DNA of 64,000 nucleotides from Streptomyces sp. CG1 (GTDB taxonomy: Bacteria > Actinomycetota > Actinomycetes > Streptomycetales > Streptomycetaceae), in contig NZ_CP163518.1 in assembly GCF_041080625.1 (NCBI RefSeq), forward strand, positions 2,666,001 to 2,730,000, written 5' to 3'. Under the pieces are notes generated by a model. That model did not search any database. It was not told the DNA's origin and was given only the letters and a program-made list of their open reading frames with translations. Position 1 is the first letter of the stretch. The number at the start of each line of letters is the position of its first letter. The position numbers and the translations under genes were made by a program. Below, in pieces: positions 1-8,750 of the stretch.

Positions 1-59
1 AGGGTCAGCCCACAGGTGGCCTCGCACAGGGGGCAGATTCGCAGGGCGGTGCGGGACAC
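1..59 (-). CDS. Molybdopterin-dependent oxidoreductase, N-terminal fragment (runs off left edge)
   Basis: Only about 19 codons are in the window. From a GTG at 59 the minus strand reads a short start and then ICPLCEATCG, the Cys-x2-Cys-x3-Cys ligand pattern of the N-terminal [4Fe-4S] cluster in DMSO-reductase-family molybdopterin oxidoreductases. GGAGGA lies just upstream of this GTG. An in-frame ATG at 134 would add 25 residues and run through the operator at 115-132, so the GTG is preferred. The substrate cannot be told from this fragment. The TetR gene at 182-802 lies upstream on the same strand and is the likely regulator. Confidence 0.7.
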   Translation of the reverse strand, partial: MSRTALRICPLCEATCGLT

Positions 60-114
60 GGGTCCTCCCGGAGGGTCGGCGACGGTGCCGGGCGAGCGCG
101 GGGGCTCGGGGCGA

Positions 115-132
115 GCATACCGACCGGTATGC
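115..132. promoter_or_regulatory. TetR-type operator, perfect palindrome
   Basis: GCATACCG-AC-CGGTATGC is an exact inverted repeat with 8-bp arms and a 2-bp centre. It lies between the TetR gene (ends at 182) and the oxidoreductase start (59). Size and sequence fit a TetR-family operator. The adjacent TetR protein is the obvious ligand, but that pairing is an inference. Confidence 0.65.
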
Positions 133-181
133 ATGGAGGGGAGTCCTTCGGGTGACCCTTCGGATTCGGCCGGGTGACCGT

Positions 182-802
182 TCAGTCGAGCACGCGCCCC
201 AGATATGCCCGCAACAGCTCCCGCGTCTCCGTGATGATCGCCTCGTCCCCGTCCGGGTCGGTCCGGAAGGCCAGCTGGACGAGGGTGTCCGCGGCCTCCA
301 CGGCGACCAGGAAGACCCGGCGCAGCTCGTCGTCGGGCGTGCGGTCGAGGTAGCCGGAGAGCAGCTTGGTGAGCCGGTCGGCGACACGGGTGTTGGGCTC
401 GGTGTGCCGGGTGCCGACCGGTATCTGGTTGCCGAAGTCGACCAGGGAGAAGCCCGGCGCGGTCCGCTTCATGGCCAGGTACTCGTCGAGGACGGCGTCC
501 ATCGCCGCCCGCCAGTCTCCCCCACCGCGCGCCGCCTTCAGCCGCTCGGTGACGCGCTCGGTGTACCGCTCCAGGTTGCGCTGGGCGAGGGCGTCGGCCA
601 TCTGCCGCTTGTTGCCGAAGAACCGGTAGACGGAGCCGATGGGGACACCGGCGCGCAGGGCGACGGCGCGGGTGCTCAGGGCGTCGTAGCCGACCTCGTC
701 GAGGAGTTCGGCGCAGGCGTCGAGGATCCTGGTCAGCCGTTCTGCGCTGCGCCGCTGAACGGGCGCGCGGCGGAGCGATGTCGCATGGGGCACGGACTTC
801 AT
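182..802 (-). CDS. TetR/AcrR family transcriptional regulator
   Basis: A 206-residue one-component repressor. Residues about 15-60 form the TetR helix-turn-helix (ERLTRILDACAELL, then STRAVALRAGVPIGSVYRFF), followed by an all-helical ligand domain. The ATG at 802 is chosen because GGGGGAGAGG stands just upstream and the TetR fold begins soon after it. A longer reading from 988 has no such signal. The perfect palindrome at 115-132, just downstream and before the oxidoreductase gene, is its probable binding site. Ligand unknown. Confidence 0.85.
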   Translation of the reverse strand: MKSVPHATSLRRAPVQRRSAERLTRILDACAELLDEVGYDALSTRAVALRAGVPIGSVYRFFGNKRQMADALAQRNLERYTERVTERLKAARGGGDWRAAMDAVLDEYLAMKRTAPGFSLVDFGNQIPVGTRHTEPNTRVADRLTKLLSGYLDRTPDDELRRVFLVAVEAADTLVQLAFRTDPDGDEAIITETRELLRAYLGRVLD

Positions 803-866
803 GATGCCTCTCCCCCGGGGTCTGGTGAACCTCGCCCTCCCGTACGGAGAAGAGTGGCCGGTGCAC

Positions 867-1412
867 TCATTTCCCGGTGACGAGGGTCGCCGTGCCGGCC
901 GTGGCCGTGGCCGTCTCCACGTCGGACACCGTGATGTCGGCGGTGCTCTGCACCGGTTTGCCGTGGACGGCCCACACGGTGCCGTCATCGGCGTACAGGC
1001 GCGCGGTGACGTGGTGGGTGCCGTGCGGGACCAGGCGGTCGGGAAGGTGGTACGCGCGGGTGCGCAGCCCTGTGATCTGGTGGCCGTCGACGAGGAGGCG
1101 TACGAGCCCGCGCCCGGTCACCGCCGTCGGCGCGGCGCCTGGTGCCGAGCAGCGGAAGTGCCGGAAGCTCAGCCGGACGTCCCAGCCGCCGCCGGAGTGC
1201 GGGGTCACCTCGACTCCGACCTCGGGTGCGTTCTTCTTGCCGACCTCGCGCAGATGCCGGCCGGTCTCGTCGGTGCCGTCCAGGACCTTGCCGACCGGTG
1301 AGGGCGAGACCGTGCCGCCGTGGGCGTGTCCGGTCGTGCAGCCCGCCTGGCCGAGCGGCAGCAGGAGACACACCGCGAGCGCGGCGAGCGTCCTGCGGGT
1401 CCACGGCGTCAT
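867..1412 (-). CDS. Secreted lipoprotein, unknown function
   Basis: A 181-residue protein from the ATG at 1412. An in-frame ATG at 1418 is equally possible because neither has a strong ribosome site. The N terminus has two arginines, a hydrophobic stretch and a lipobox LGQAGC with Cys at about residue 25, so it should be a lipid-anchored exported protein. The mature part has mixed beta-type sequence and one Cys. I recognise no domain. It ends 64 bp before the upstream edge of the TetR gene on the same strand and is not obviously in operon with it. Confidence 0.75.
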   Translation of the reverse strand: MTPWTRRTLAALAVCLLLPLGQAGCTTGHAHGGTVSPSPVGKVLDGTDETGRHLREVGKKNAPEVGVEVTPHSGGGWDVRLSFRHFRCSAPGAAPTAVTGRGLVRLLVDGHQITGLRTRAYHLPDRLVPHGTHHVTARLYADDGTVWAVHGKPVQSTADITVSDVETATATAGTATLVTGK

Positions 1413-1601
1413 GGGCATGCCCGGGAGAGTAGAACAACGCTCCGGTCCCGCGAATCCGTCTGAAGTCTGGTTCCGGCCACCCTGCGCAGTCCCCGGGCCG
1501 GAGTACCCCGGCCCTCTTGCGCGCACCTCGAGCTATTCCTACGGTGTTACATAGGAATGGGGAGCGCATCAGGTGCGCACCAGGAGCGCAAGGGAGCGAT
1601 C

Positions 1602-2948
1602 ATGAGCGATGGGGGTACCTCCCGCGCGAGCGAATTCGAGCGTGGGGGAGCGCGGAAGACCGCCGCGGGACTGTCGTATCTGACCGGGTTCGGCAATGAA
1701 CACGCCTCGGAGGCGGTACCGGGCGCCCTGCCCGAGGGCCGTAACTCGCCGCAGCGGGCGCCGCTCGGGCTGTATGCGGAGCAGCTGAGCGGTTCGGCGT
1801 TCACCGAGCCGCGCGCGCACAACCGCCGCTCCTGGCTCTACCGGATCCGCCCGTCGGCGGCACACCCGGCGTTCACCCGCGCCGACAACGGCGCGATCCG
1901 TACGGCCCCGTTCACCGAGGCCGTGCCCGACCCCAACCGGTTGCGCTGGAACCCGCTGCCCGAGCCGCCGGCCGGCACCGACTTCCTGGCCGGCCTGTGG
2001 ACGCTCGGCGGCAACGGCGACGCCGGCCGGCGCACCGGCATGGCCGTGCATCTGTACCACGCCAACGCCTCGATGGAGCGCGTGTTCTCGGACGCCGACG
2101 GCGAGCTGCTGATCGTGCCGGAGCGCGGCGGACTGCTGCTGCACACCGAGTTCGGCCTGCTTCATGTGGAGCCCGCCCATGTGGCGTTGATCCCGCGCGG
2201 GGTGCGCTTCCGTGTGCTGCTGCTGGACGAGTCCGCCCGAGGCTATGTGTGCGAGAACTACGGGGCGCCGTTCCAGCTGCCCGACCTGGGCCCGATCGGC
2301 GCCAACGGGCTTGCCAACGCCCGGGACTTCCGGGCCCCGGTCGCGGCCTACGAGGACGTGACCGGTCCGGTAGAGGTGGTGAACAAGTTCTGCGGCAACC
2401 TCTGGACGGCGACGTACGACCACTCGCCCCTGGATGTGGTCGCCTGGCACGGCAACCATGTGCCGTACATCTATGACCTGCGCCGCTTCAATGTGATCGG
2501 CTCCATCTCGTACGACCACCCGGACCCGTCGATCTTCACGGTGCTGACCTCGCCCTCGGACACCCCGGGCCTGGCCGGCGTCGACTTCGTCGTCTTCGCT
2601 CCGCGCTGGCTGGTGGGCGAGGACACCTTCCGGCCGCCGTACTTCCACCGGAACGTGATGAGCGAGTACATGGGCCTGATCGAGGGCGCGTACGACGCGA
2701 AGGCGGAGGGCTTCGTGCCGGGTGGCGGCTCGCTGCACAACATGATGTCGGCGCACGGCCCGGACCGGGAGACCTTCGACAGGGCGAGCGCGGCGGAGCT
2801 GAAGCCGCAGAAGATCGACGACGGGCTGGCGTTCATGTTCGAGACCCGCTGGCCGGTGACGCTCACCCCGCTCGCGTCCCGCGCCGAGCACCTCCAGCCG
2901 CGCTACGACGACGTGTGGCAGGGGCTCCAGCGTCATTTCCACGCCTGA
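1602..2948 (+). CDS. hmgA: Homogentisate 1,2-dioxygenase
   Basis: Opens the ring of homogentisate to maleylacetoacetate with O2 and Fe(II), in tyrosine and phenylalanine breakdown. The 448-residue length is normal for the family. Iron ligands are visible as [11 protein letters not shown] (His349, Glu355) and AHGPD (His385). The N-terminal [14 protein letters not shown] is the family hallmark. The ATG at 1602 follows AAGGGAG; an ORF start at 1557 lacks a site. A GntR gene starts 46 bp downstream on the same strand and may regulate it. No other tyrosine-degradation gene is adjacent. Confidence 0.96.
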   Translation: MSDGGTSRASEFERGGARKTAAGLSYLTGFGNEHASEAVPGALPEGRNSPQRAPLGLYAEQLSGSAFTEPRAHNRRSWLYRIRPSAAHPAFTRADNGAIRTAPFTEAVPDPNRLRWNPLPEPPAGTDFLAGLWTLGGNGDAGRRTGMAVHLYHANASMERVFSDADGELLIVPERGGLLLHTEFGLLHVEPAHVALIPRGVRFRVLLLDESARGYVCENYGAPFQLPDLGPIGANGLANARDFRAPVAAYEDVTGPVEVVNKFCGNLWTATYDHSPLDVVAWHGNHVPYIYDLRRFNVIGSISYDHPDPSIFTVLTSPSDTPGLAGVDFVVFAPRWLVGEDTFRPPYFHRNVMSEYMGLIEGAYDAKAEGFVPGGGSLHNMMSAHGPDRETFDRASAAELKPQKIDDGLAFMFETRWPVTLTPLASRAEHLQPRYDDVWQGLQRHFHA

Positions 2949-2993
2949 CGCCTCTGTTGCGCCTGACGTTCATCGACAGGTACGGATAGCCGC

Positions 2994-3743
2994 GTGACCT
3001 CCTTCGCCCCGGATTCGATCGTCCTGAACCGCAAGCTGCCGCTGTGGTACCAGGTGTCGCAGTCGCTGCGCGCCTCGATACTCGGCCGCTCCCCCGAGGA
3101 CCCGCTGCGGCTGCCCACGGAGGAGCAGCTGGCGGAGCACTACGGCGTGAGCGTGCTGACGATGCGGCAGGCGCTGAAGGAGCTGGAGGACGAGGGGCTG
3201 ATCAGCCGCCACCGGCGGCGCGGCACGTTCATCGAGCCCGGGGTGCGGCGCGGGGCACCCGTGCGGCTGCTGGGCTCGGTGGACGCGATCGTGGCCCAGC
3301 AGTCCGGGATGACGACCGAGCTGCTGGACCACGGCCCGGTGCCCGTGCCGGCCGGGCTCGCCGAGTACTTTCCCGGCCTCGCGGAGGTGGCGGCGTACCA
3401 CCGCCTGCGCCACGACGAGAAGACCGGTGAGCCGACGAACCACGCCGTCAACCACATCCGCCCCGAACTGGCCGCGCGGATCGACCCGGACGACCTGGTC
3501 CGCTGGCCGATGACCAAGGTGCTGCGGGACGTCGTCAAGGCGGACATCAGCCGTATCACGGACACGGTGGAGGCCCGCCTCGCCGACCCGGAGACCGCCC
3601 GCCTCCTCCAAGTACCGCTGCTCAGCCCGATCCTGCACTACACGGGTGTCACGTACGACACCGAGGGCAGGGTGCTGGATGTGGCGGTGATCCACTACCG
3701 GGGGGACCGGTTCTCGTTCACGGTGACTCTGGATGCGACCTGA
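2994..3743 (+). CDS. GntR family (HutC/UTRA) transcriptional regulator
   Basis: A 249-residue regulator from a GTG at 2994. Residues about 12-80 are a winged helix (LPLWYQVSQSLRASIL, LPTEEQLAEHYGVSVLTMRQ, then the RRGTF wing). The rest is a UTRA effector domain. It follows hmgA by 46 bp on the same strand, so it may be co-transcribed and respond to a homogentisate-pathway compound. That role is inferred from position only. Confidence 0.9.
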   Translation: MTSFAPDSIVLNRKLPLWYQVSQSLRASILGRSPEDPLRLPTEEQLAEHYGVSVLTMRQALKELEDEGLISRHRRRGTFIEPGVRRGAPVRLLGSVDAIVAQQSGMTTELLDHGPVPVPAGLAEYFPGLAEVAAYHRLRHDEKTGEPTNHAVNHIRPELAARIDPDDLVRWPMTKVLRDVVKADISRITDTVEARLADPETARLLQVPLLSPILHYTGVTYDTEGRVLDVAVIHYRGDRFSFTVTLDAT

Positions 3744-3768
3744 TACCGGGTCCCGGTCAGGTCGTACG

Positions 3769-4920
3769 ATGCCCTGCGTGACGTACGACGACGCTCCGCT
3801 GCTGGCGGACCTCATGCCGTGGTCCGTCGCACCGCTGCGGCCGGGCCGTGCCTGGCCGACGGCACCCGACCCCGGCTCCCTCAAGGCCCGCTGGGACGCC
3901 CTGCTGAAGGCCGAAGGGCCGGACCGGGAGGCCCTGTTCGAGCCGACCCGCGCCCGTACGACCGGCTCGGCGGTGGGCCAGCTGCCCGGCCAGTCCGGCA
4001 CCGAGCGGCTGGCCCGCGCCGAGGGACCCTGCGCGGATCCCGTGCGCGTCCTCGCGGCACCCTTCGACGAGCAGTGGCTGATCCCGGACCACCGGCTGAT
4101 CGACACCGCCCGGCCGGAGCTGTGGCGGGTGGCGGACGCGCACCAGGTCTTCGCGGTGGAGACGGGAGACGAGGACGACCCCTTGCTGGTCACCTCCCTG
4201 CTCCCCACCCTCCGCACGGGCCGCATCCGCCCGCTGTACCGCCGCCCGGGCGGCACGGAACCCAACCTCGCGCCGGGTCTGACGGCCCACCTGGCCGACC
4301 GCCTGGGCGCCGCCCCCGCCCCGGCGGACGTCCTGTCCTGGATCCTGGTGGCCACCGGCCCCGGCCTCACCGTCCCGCTCACCGACGACCCCGCCCTGTG
4401 GTCGGCCGGTGTCGAACTGGGCCGCCGCACACTGTGGCTGATGCGCCGCGACGGCGAGCGCCCCAAGCTTCCGGGCGGCCGCCGCCCCTACGTCCGCGCG
4501 CCCCTGCCGGCCCGGCCCCTCACCCTGCACTACGATCAGGACGAGGAGACCCTGCACCTCGACGAGGGCCGCATCTCCCCCGTCCCGCCGGACGCCTGGG
4601 GCTACGAGGTCGCCGGGGCCCGGGTCCTGGAGTCCTGGTTCACGGCCCGCACGGCGCCGCCCGAGGCGGGCACCCTCTCCGCGATCCGCCCGTCGACCTG
4701 GTCGCAGACCTGGACCTCGGAACTGCTGGAACTGATCACGGTCCTGGCACTGTTGGCCGAACTACGCCCACAGCGGGCCGAGTTGAAACTGGCATCACCG
4801 ATCACGGCGACGGACCTGCGAGCGGCGGGCGTCCTCCCGGCACCGGAGGCATCCCGCCGCCCCGCCTCGGTCCTGGACCACCACGAGGAGGGCCCGGAGG
4901 GCCAGTTCACCCTGATCTGA
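3769..4920 (+). CDS. Type ISP restriction/modification C-terminal specificity-domain protein (stand-alone)
   Basis: A 383-residue protein starting MPCVTYDDAPLLADLMPWS. The pattern through WRVADAHQVFAVE, RPLYRRPGGTEPNLAPGL and the Tyr-rich C-terminal half resembles the target-recognition end of single-chain type ISP enzymes (LlaBIII-like). It has no helicase, nuclease or methyltransferase motif, so it cannot be a full restriction enzyme. Many Streptomyces carry such a lone protein, to my memory. ATG at 3769 is preferred because MPxVTYDD is the start I remember for relatives; GTG at 3778 is possible. It follows the GntR gene by 25 bp. Confidence 0.55.
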   Translation: MPCVTYDDAPLLADLMPWSVAPLRPGRAWPTAPDPGSLKARWDALLKAEGPDREALFEPTRARTTGSAVGQLPGQSGTERLARAEGPCADPVRVLAAPFDEQWLIPDHRLIDTARPELWRVADAHQVFAVETGDEDDPLLVTSLLPTLRTGRIRPLYRRPGGTEPNLAPGLTAHLADRLGAAPAPADVLSWILVATGPGLTVPLTDDPALWSAGVELGRRTLWLMRRDGERPKLPGGRRPYVRAPLPARPLTLHYDQDEETLHLDEGRISPVPPDAWGYEVAGARVLESWFTARTAPPEAGTLSAIRPSTWSQTWTSELLELITVLALLAELRPQRAELKLASPITATDLRAAGVLPAPEASRRPASVLDHHEEGPEGQFTLI

Positions 4921-4936
4921 CGGCACTTCGGCGAGG

Positions 4937-5647
4937 CTACCGTGGCGCAAACGCGTCCAAGAGCCGCCCCAAAGCCCGCTCGAACACCGCCTCCAGATCG
5001 ATCGGCCCCGCGTCCTCTCCGAACGCCTCGGCCATCCTCGGATACGCACCGGAGGCGACCTGACGGCCGAGGTACGCCCCGCGCACCGCGCTCTCCTCGT
5101 CCTCCGACCACGGCAGCGCCCGCACCCGCTCGGCGGTGTCGAGTTCATTGCGGACGTACGTCGTCACGATGCCGTTCAGCATCGCGATCAGCTCCAGTTT
5201 GGCGCCGTAGGACGCCTCCAGCGGGTCCAGGCAGGCCAGGCAGTGCTCCAGATGGCGCAGGGCATGGGGGCTGAAGCCGTACACCGGGGACATCAGGCGC
5301 GGCAGCCAGGGGTGCCGGCGCATCAGCTCACGCGTCTGCCGCGCCACCCGGAGCATGTCGGCGCGCCAGTCACCGCTCGGCTCCCACAGCTCGTGCTCCG
5401 CGCTGATCGCGTCCACCATGAGCTCGTACAGGTCCTCCTTGCGGGGGACGTAGTTGTACAGCGACATGGTGCCGCAGCCCAGCTCGGCCGCCACATGCCG
5501 CATCGACACCGCGTCGAGCCCCCGCCCGTCGGCGATCCGGACGGCGGCGGCCGCGATGTCGTCGCGGGTGTACGCCGGTTTCGGGCCCCGGCCGGTGCGC
5601 TCGGGGCGCGCCCAGATCACTTCGGGGACGGCCCCTCGGACTGCCAT
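4937..5647 (-). CDS. TetR family regulator of the divergent ABC exporter
   Basis: A 236-residue repressor. The helix-turn-helix is at about residues 25-75 (TRDDIAAAAVRIAD, MRHVAAELGCGTMSLYNYV), and the C-terminal half is a TetR_C-type ligand pocket as seen with drug-responsive members. The ATG at 5647 has GAGGTGAT upstream. It is divergent from a DrrA/DrrB-like exporter, and the shared 63-bp gap holds a perfect palindrome with a second copy inside the exporter gene. This is the standard layout of a drug-sensing repressor controlling its pump. The ligand is not known. Confidence 0.9.
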   Translation of the reverse strand: MAVRGAVPEVIWARPERTGRGPKPAYTRDDIAAAAVRIADGRGLDAVSMRHVAAELGCGTMSLYNYVPRKEDLYELMVDAISAEHELWEPSGDWRADMLRVARQTRELMRRHPWLPRLMSPVYGFSPHALRHLEHCLACLDPLEASYGAKLELIAMLNGIVTTYVRNELDTAERVRALPWSEDEESAVRGAYLGRQVASGAYPRMAEAFGEDAGPIDLEAVFERALGRLLDAFAPR

Positions 5648-5675
5648 CGATCATCACCTCGCCCACCATCCTAGT

Positions 5676-5692
5676 TACGTACGGCGTACGTA
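5676..5692. promoter_or_regulatory. Operator 1 of the TetR/ABC pair
   Basis: TACGTAC-GGC-GTACGTA is a perfect inverted repeat with 7-bp arms in the divergent intergenic region. It sits about 20 bp upstream of a TATGGT element (5699-5704) that could be the -10 of the exporter promoter. A repressor bound here would block that promoter, and probably also the tetR promoter. Confidence 0.65.
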
Positions 5693-5710
5693 GTGCGCTA
5701 TGGTCACGGC

Positions 5711-6667
5711 ATGACGACTACGTACGCTGTACTTAGTGAAGGTCTGGAGAAGCGCTTCGGCGCCGTACCCGCCCTGTGCGGGCTGGATCTGGCCGTGGCC
5801 GAGGGCACGGTGTGCGGACTGCTGGGCCCGAACGGCGCGGGCAAGACGACGGCTGTGCGGCTGTTGACCACGCTGCTGCGGCCGGACGCCGGTTCGGCGC
5901 GGGTCGCCGGGCACGACCTGGTGCGGGAGGCCGCCGCCGTGCGGAGCCGGATCGGGGTCACGGGGCAGTACGCCTCGGTCGACGGTGATCTCACCGGCCG
6001 TGAGAACCTGCGGCTGTTCGCCCGGCTGCACCGGGTGCGCGGACCGGCCACGCGGGCCGACGAGCTGCTGGAGCGCTTCGGCCTGACCGGGGCCGCCGAC
6101 CGCAGGGCCTCGACCTACTCGGGCGGCATGCGGCGCCGGCTGGACCTCGCGGCGAGTCTCGTCCGCCGCCCCGACGTGCTCTTCCTCGACGAGCCGACCA
6201 CCGGCCTCGACCCGGCCAGCCGCACCCGCATCTGGCAGGCGGTGCGCGATCTGAAGGCGGACGGTACGACCGTGCTGCTGACCACCCAGTATCTGGAGGA
6301 GGCCGACCAACTCGCCGACGACATCGCCCTGGTGGACCGGGGCCGGGTCGCGCACACCGGGTCCCCCGCCGAACTGAAGGCGCTCATCGGGTCGTACGCG
6401 GAGGCCGTGGTCGCGGACGGCGAGGCGCTGCCGAAGGCGGCGGCCGTACTCGATCAACTCACCGGCAGCGAGCCGGTGTTCGACCGCGAGCGGCACGCCG
6501 TCGGCGTCGTCACCACCGATCCGACCCTGACCCTGCCGCGCCTGGTGCGCGCACTCGACGCGGCGGGCGTGCCGCTGCTGGATGCCGGCCTGCGCCCGCC
6601 CACCCTCGACGACGTCTTCCTGCGGCTCACCGGAGAGCCGGCACCGGCCAAGGAGCTTGCCGCATGA
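5711..6667 (+). CDS. DrrA-like drug-efflux ABC transporter, ATP-binding protein
   Basis: A 318-residue ATPase of a daunorubicin-resistance-type exporter. Walker A GPNGAGKT (Lys45), signature YSGGMRRRLDLA (about 136-147), Walker B VLFLDEPTTGLD and a C-terminal DrrA extension are all present. It should pair with the permease that overlaps its stop by 4 bp. The ATG at 5711 has no ribosome site, while a TATGGT hexamer ends 6 bp upstream, so a leaderless mRNA beginning at the ATG is likely. A second operator lies inside codons 3-9. Confidence 0.93.
   Translation: MTTTYAVLSEGLEKRFGAVPALCGLDLAVAEGTVCGLLGPNGAGKTTAVRLLTTLLRPDAGSARVAGHDLVREAAAVRSRIGVTGQYASVDGDLTGRENLRLFARLHRVRGPATRADELLERFGLTGAADRRASTYSGGMRRRLDLAASLVRRPDVLFLDEPTTGLDPASRTRIWQAVRDLKADGTTVLLTTQYLEEADQLADDIALVDRGRVAHTGSPAELKALIGSYAEAVVADGEALPKAAAVLDQLTGSEPVFDRERHAVGVVTTDPTLTLPRLVRALDAAGVPLLDAGLRPPTLDDVFLRLTGEPAPAKELAA
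5718..5736. promoter_or_regulatory. Operator 2, inside the start of the ABC ATPase gene
   Basis: CTACGTAC-GCT-GTACTTAG repeats the operator 1 arms with one mismatch. The centres of the two sites are 43 bp apart, about four helical turns, so repressor dimers would sit on the same face and bracket the predicted start point. Confidence 0.55.
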
Positions 6668-7443
6668 GCGCGTTGGCCTACGACGGTCTGGCGATGACCG
6701 GGCGGCAGCTGCGCCGGGTCCGCAACACCCCGGGTCTGGCGGTCCTGACCCAGATCATGCCGATCAACATGCTGCTGTTCTTCGGCTATGTGTTCGGCAG
6801 CGCCCTGGCGATGCCCGGCCGCGAGTACCGGGCCTTCCTGGTGCCGGGGCTGCTCGTCGCGACCGCGGCCGGCGGGCTGATGACCGGCATGTTCCAGGCT
6901 GCCGCGGACACGCACCGGGGTGTGATGGACCGGTTCCGCACCATGCCGGTGAGCCGGGCCGCCGTGCCCCTCGGACAGGCGGTCGCCGACCTGGTCGTCA
7001 CGGCCGTCGGCACGGTGCCGCTGCTGCTGGTCGGGCTCGCGGTGGGCTGGCGGATCGAGGGGTCCGCGGTCGACGCGGCCGGTGCCGTGGGGCTGCTGCT
7101 GCTCTTCCGGTTCGCCTGCACCTGCGCCGGGATCTTCCTGGGGCTGCTCACCCGAAGCGAGGACGCGGCCGGGCAGCTCGGCGCCTCCTCCTTCGTGCTG
7201 CCCCTGCTGTCCAACGCCTACATCCCCACGGGCAACCTGCCCGGCTGGCTGCGCACGCTCGCCGAGTGGAACCCGATCAGCGCGGTGACGACGGCCCTGC
7301 GCGACCTCTTCGGCAACGCACCGGTACCGCCGGACTCCGCGTGGCCGGTGGCCCACCCGGTCGCCGGGGCGCTCGCCTGGAGCCTGGTCCTCGTCGCCGT
7401 CTTCCTGCCGCTGGCCGTCCGCCGGTACAGCCGCGGCGAGTGA
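6664..7443 (+). CDS. ABC-2 type permease (DrrB-like), drug efflux
   Basis: A 259-residue integral membrane protein of the ABC-2 family with about six membrane segments and the late conserved element near LPLLSNAYIPTGNLPGWL. It overlaps the ATPase gene by ATGA, so the two are translationally coupled subunits of one exporter. Expression should follow the divergent TetR repressor at 4937-5647. Confidence 0.92.
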   Translation: MSALAYDGLAMTGRQLRRVRNTPGLAVLTQIMPINMLLFFGYVFGSALAMPGREYRAFLVPGLLVATAAGGLMTGMFQAAADTHRGVMDRFRTMPVSRAAVPLGQAVADLVVTAVGTVPLLLVGLAVGWRIEGSAVDAAGAVGLLLLFRFACTCAGIFLGLLTRSEDAAGQLGASSFVLPLLSNAYIPTGNLPGWLRTLAEWNPISAVTTALRDLFGNAPVPPDSAWPVAHPVAGALAWSLVLVAVFLPLAVRRYSRGE

Positions 7444-7489
7444 CCCGCGCTGCTGACAAGACCGCCGGTCGCGGGTCATGATCCGGGGC

Positions 7490-8686
7490 ATGGACCAGCA
7501 GCCCCTGCCCCTTGCGGGCATCACCGTCGTCGCCGTCGAACAGGCCGTGTCCGCGCCCTTCGCGACCCGGCAACTCGCCGACCTGGGCGCCCGGGTCATC
7601 AAGGTGGAGCGGGTCGACGGCGGCGACTTCGCGCGCGGCTACGACACGGCGGCCCGCGGTCTCGCCTCGCACTTCGTGTGGTGCAACCGCGGCAAGGAGT
7701 CCCTCGCGCTGGACCTGAAGGACCCGCGCGGCCTGGCCGCCGTACGGCGGCTGATCGCGGACGCGGACGTGTTCGTGCAGAACCTCGCGCACGGGGCGGC
7801 GGCCCGGCTCGGTCTTGACGCGGCCACGCTGTGCGCGGCGCATCCGCGGCTGATCGCCGTGGACATCTCCGGCTACGGCTCCTTCGGGCCGTACGCGGAC
7901 AAGCGGGCGTACGACATGCTCGTGCAGTGCGAGGCGGGGCTCGTGTCGGTGACGGGGACGCCGGAGCAGCCGGTGAAGGCGGGGGTTCCGGCGGCGGACA
8001 TCGCGGCGGCCATGTACGCGTTCTCGGGTGTCCTGGCGGCTCTGGTGCGGCGGGGGACGACCGGGCGGGGCGGGCCGGTGGAGGTGTCGATGCTGGAGGC
8101 GCTCGCCGAGTGGCTGGGGCATCCGCTGCACCATGCGATGCATGGGGGTGAGCCCCCGGCGCGCACCGGCCTCGCGCACGCCGTCATCGCGCCGTACGAC
8201 GCCTATCCGACGGCGGACGGCGGGCGGGTGCTGCTGTCCGTGCAGAACGACCGGGAGTGGCGGCGGCTGGCCGAACAGGTCATAGGACGCCCGGAACTGG
8301 GGACGGATCGGGCGTACGCGACGAACGCATCACGGGTCGCGAACAGGGAGAAGACGGACGAGCTGGTGGCGCGGGCGCTCGGTGCGCTGGACGCCGAGGA
8401 GGCGCTGGTCCGGCTGGAGAAGGCGGGCATCGCCTGTGCCCGCCTGCGGAATCTGCACGAACTGGCCGCGCATCCGCAGCTCGCGGCCCGGGAGCGGTGG
8501 CGGGCGGTGGGGTCGCCGGTCGGGCCGTTGCAGGCGCTGCTGCCTCCCATCACACTGCCGGGCGGGGACGAGGCACGGATGGGTGATGTGCCCGCGCTCG
8601 GACAGCACACCGGGGCGCTGCTGCGTGCCGTGGGGATGACGGACGACGAGATCGCAGCGATGCGCCGGGACGGTGCGGCGGCCTGA
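7490..8686 (+). CDS. CaiB/BaiF family (class III) CoA transferase
   Basis: A 398-residue protein that begins PLAGITVVAVEQAVSAPFATR and includes ARVIKVERVDGGDFARGY and the catalytic-aspartate neighbourhood of class III CoA transferases, which move CoA between carboxylic acids. Length is normal for a single-domain member. ATG 7490 is chosen because the family fold starts within ten residues of it. It follows the ABC permease by 46 bp but is functionally unrelated. The acyl substrate cannot be told. Confidence 0.88.
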   Translation: MDQQPLPLAGITVVAVEQAVSAPFATRQLADLGARVIKVERVDGGDFARGYDTAARGLASHFVWCNRGKESLALDLKDPRGLAAVRRLIADADVFVQNLAHGAAARLGLDAATLCAAHPRLIAVDISGYGSFGPYADKRAYDMLVQCEAGLVSVTGTPEQPVKAGVPAADIAAAMYAFSGVLAALVRRGTTGRGGPVEVSMLEALAEWLGHPLHHAMHGGEPPARTGLAHAVIAPYDAYPTADGGRVLLSVQNDREWRRLAEQVIGRPELGTDRAYATNASRVANREKTDELVARALGALDAEEALVRLEKAGIACARLRNLHELAAHPQLAARERWRAVGSPVGPLQALLPPITLPGGDEARMGDVPALGQHTGALLRAVGMTDDEIAAMRRDGAAA

Positions 8687-8715
8687 GCACGGGCACCCCG
8701 GAAGGACTCCAGGGG

Positions 8716-8736
8716 GCCGTCGACCGGGTCGACGGC
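8716..8736. terminator. Hairpin after the CoA transferase
   Basis: GCCGTCGAC-CGG-GTCGACGGC forms a perfect 9-bp stem 30 bp after the CoA transferase stop and just before the convergent small gene. There is no U-tract, as is usual in Streptomyces. It could end transcription from either side. Confidence 0.5.
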
Positions 8737-8750
8737 TACTCAGTGGCCGT

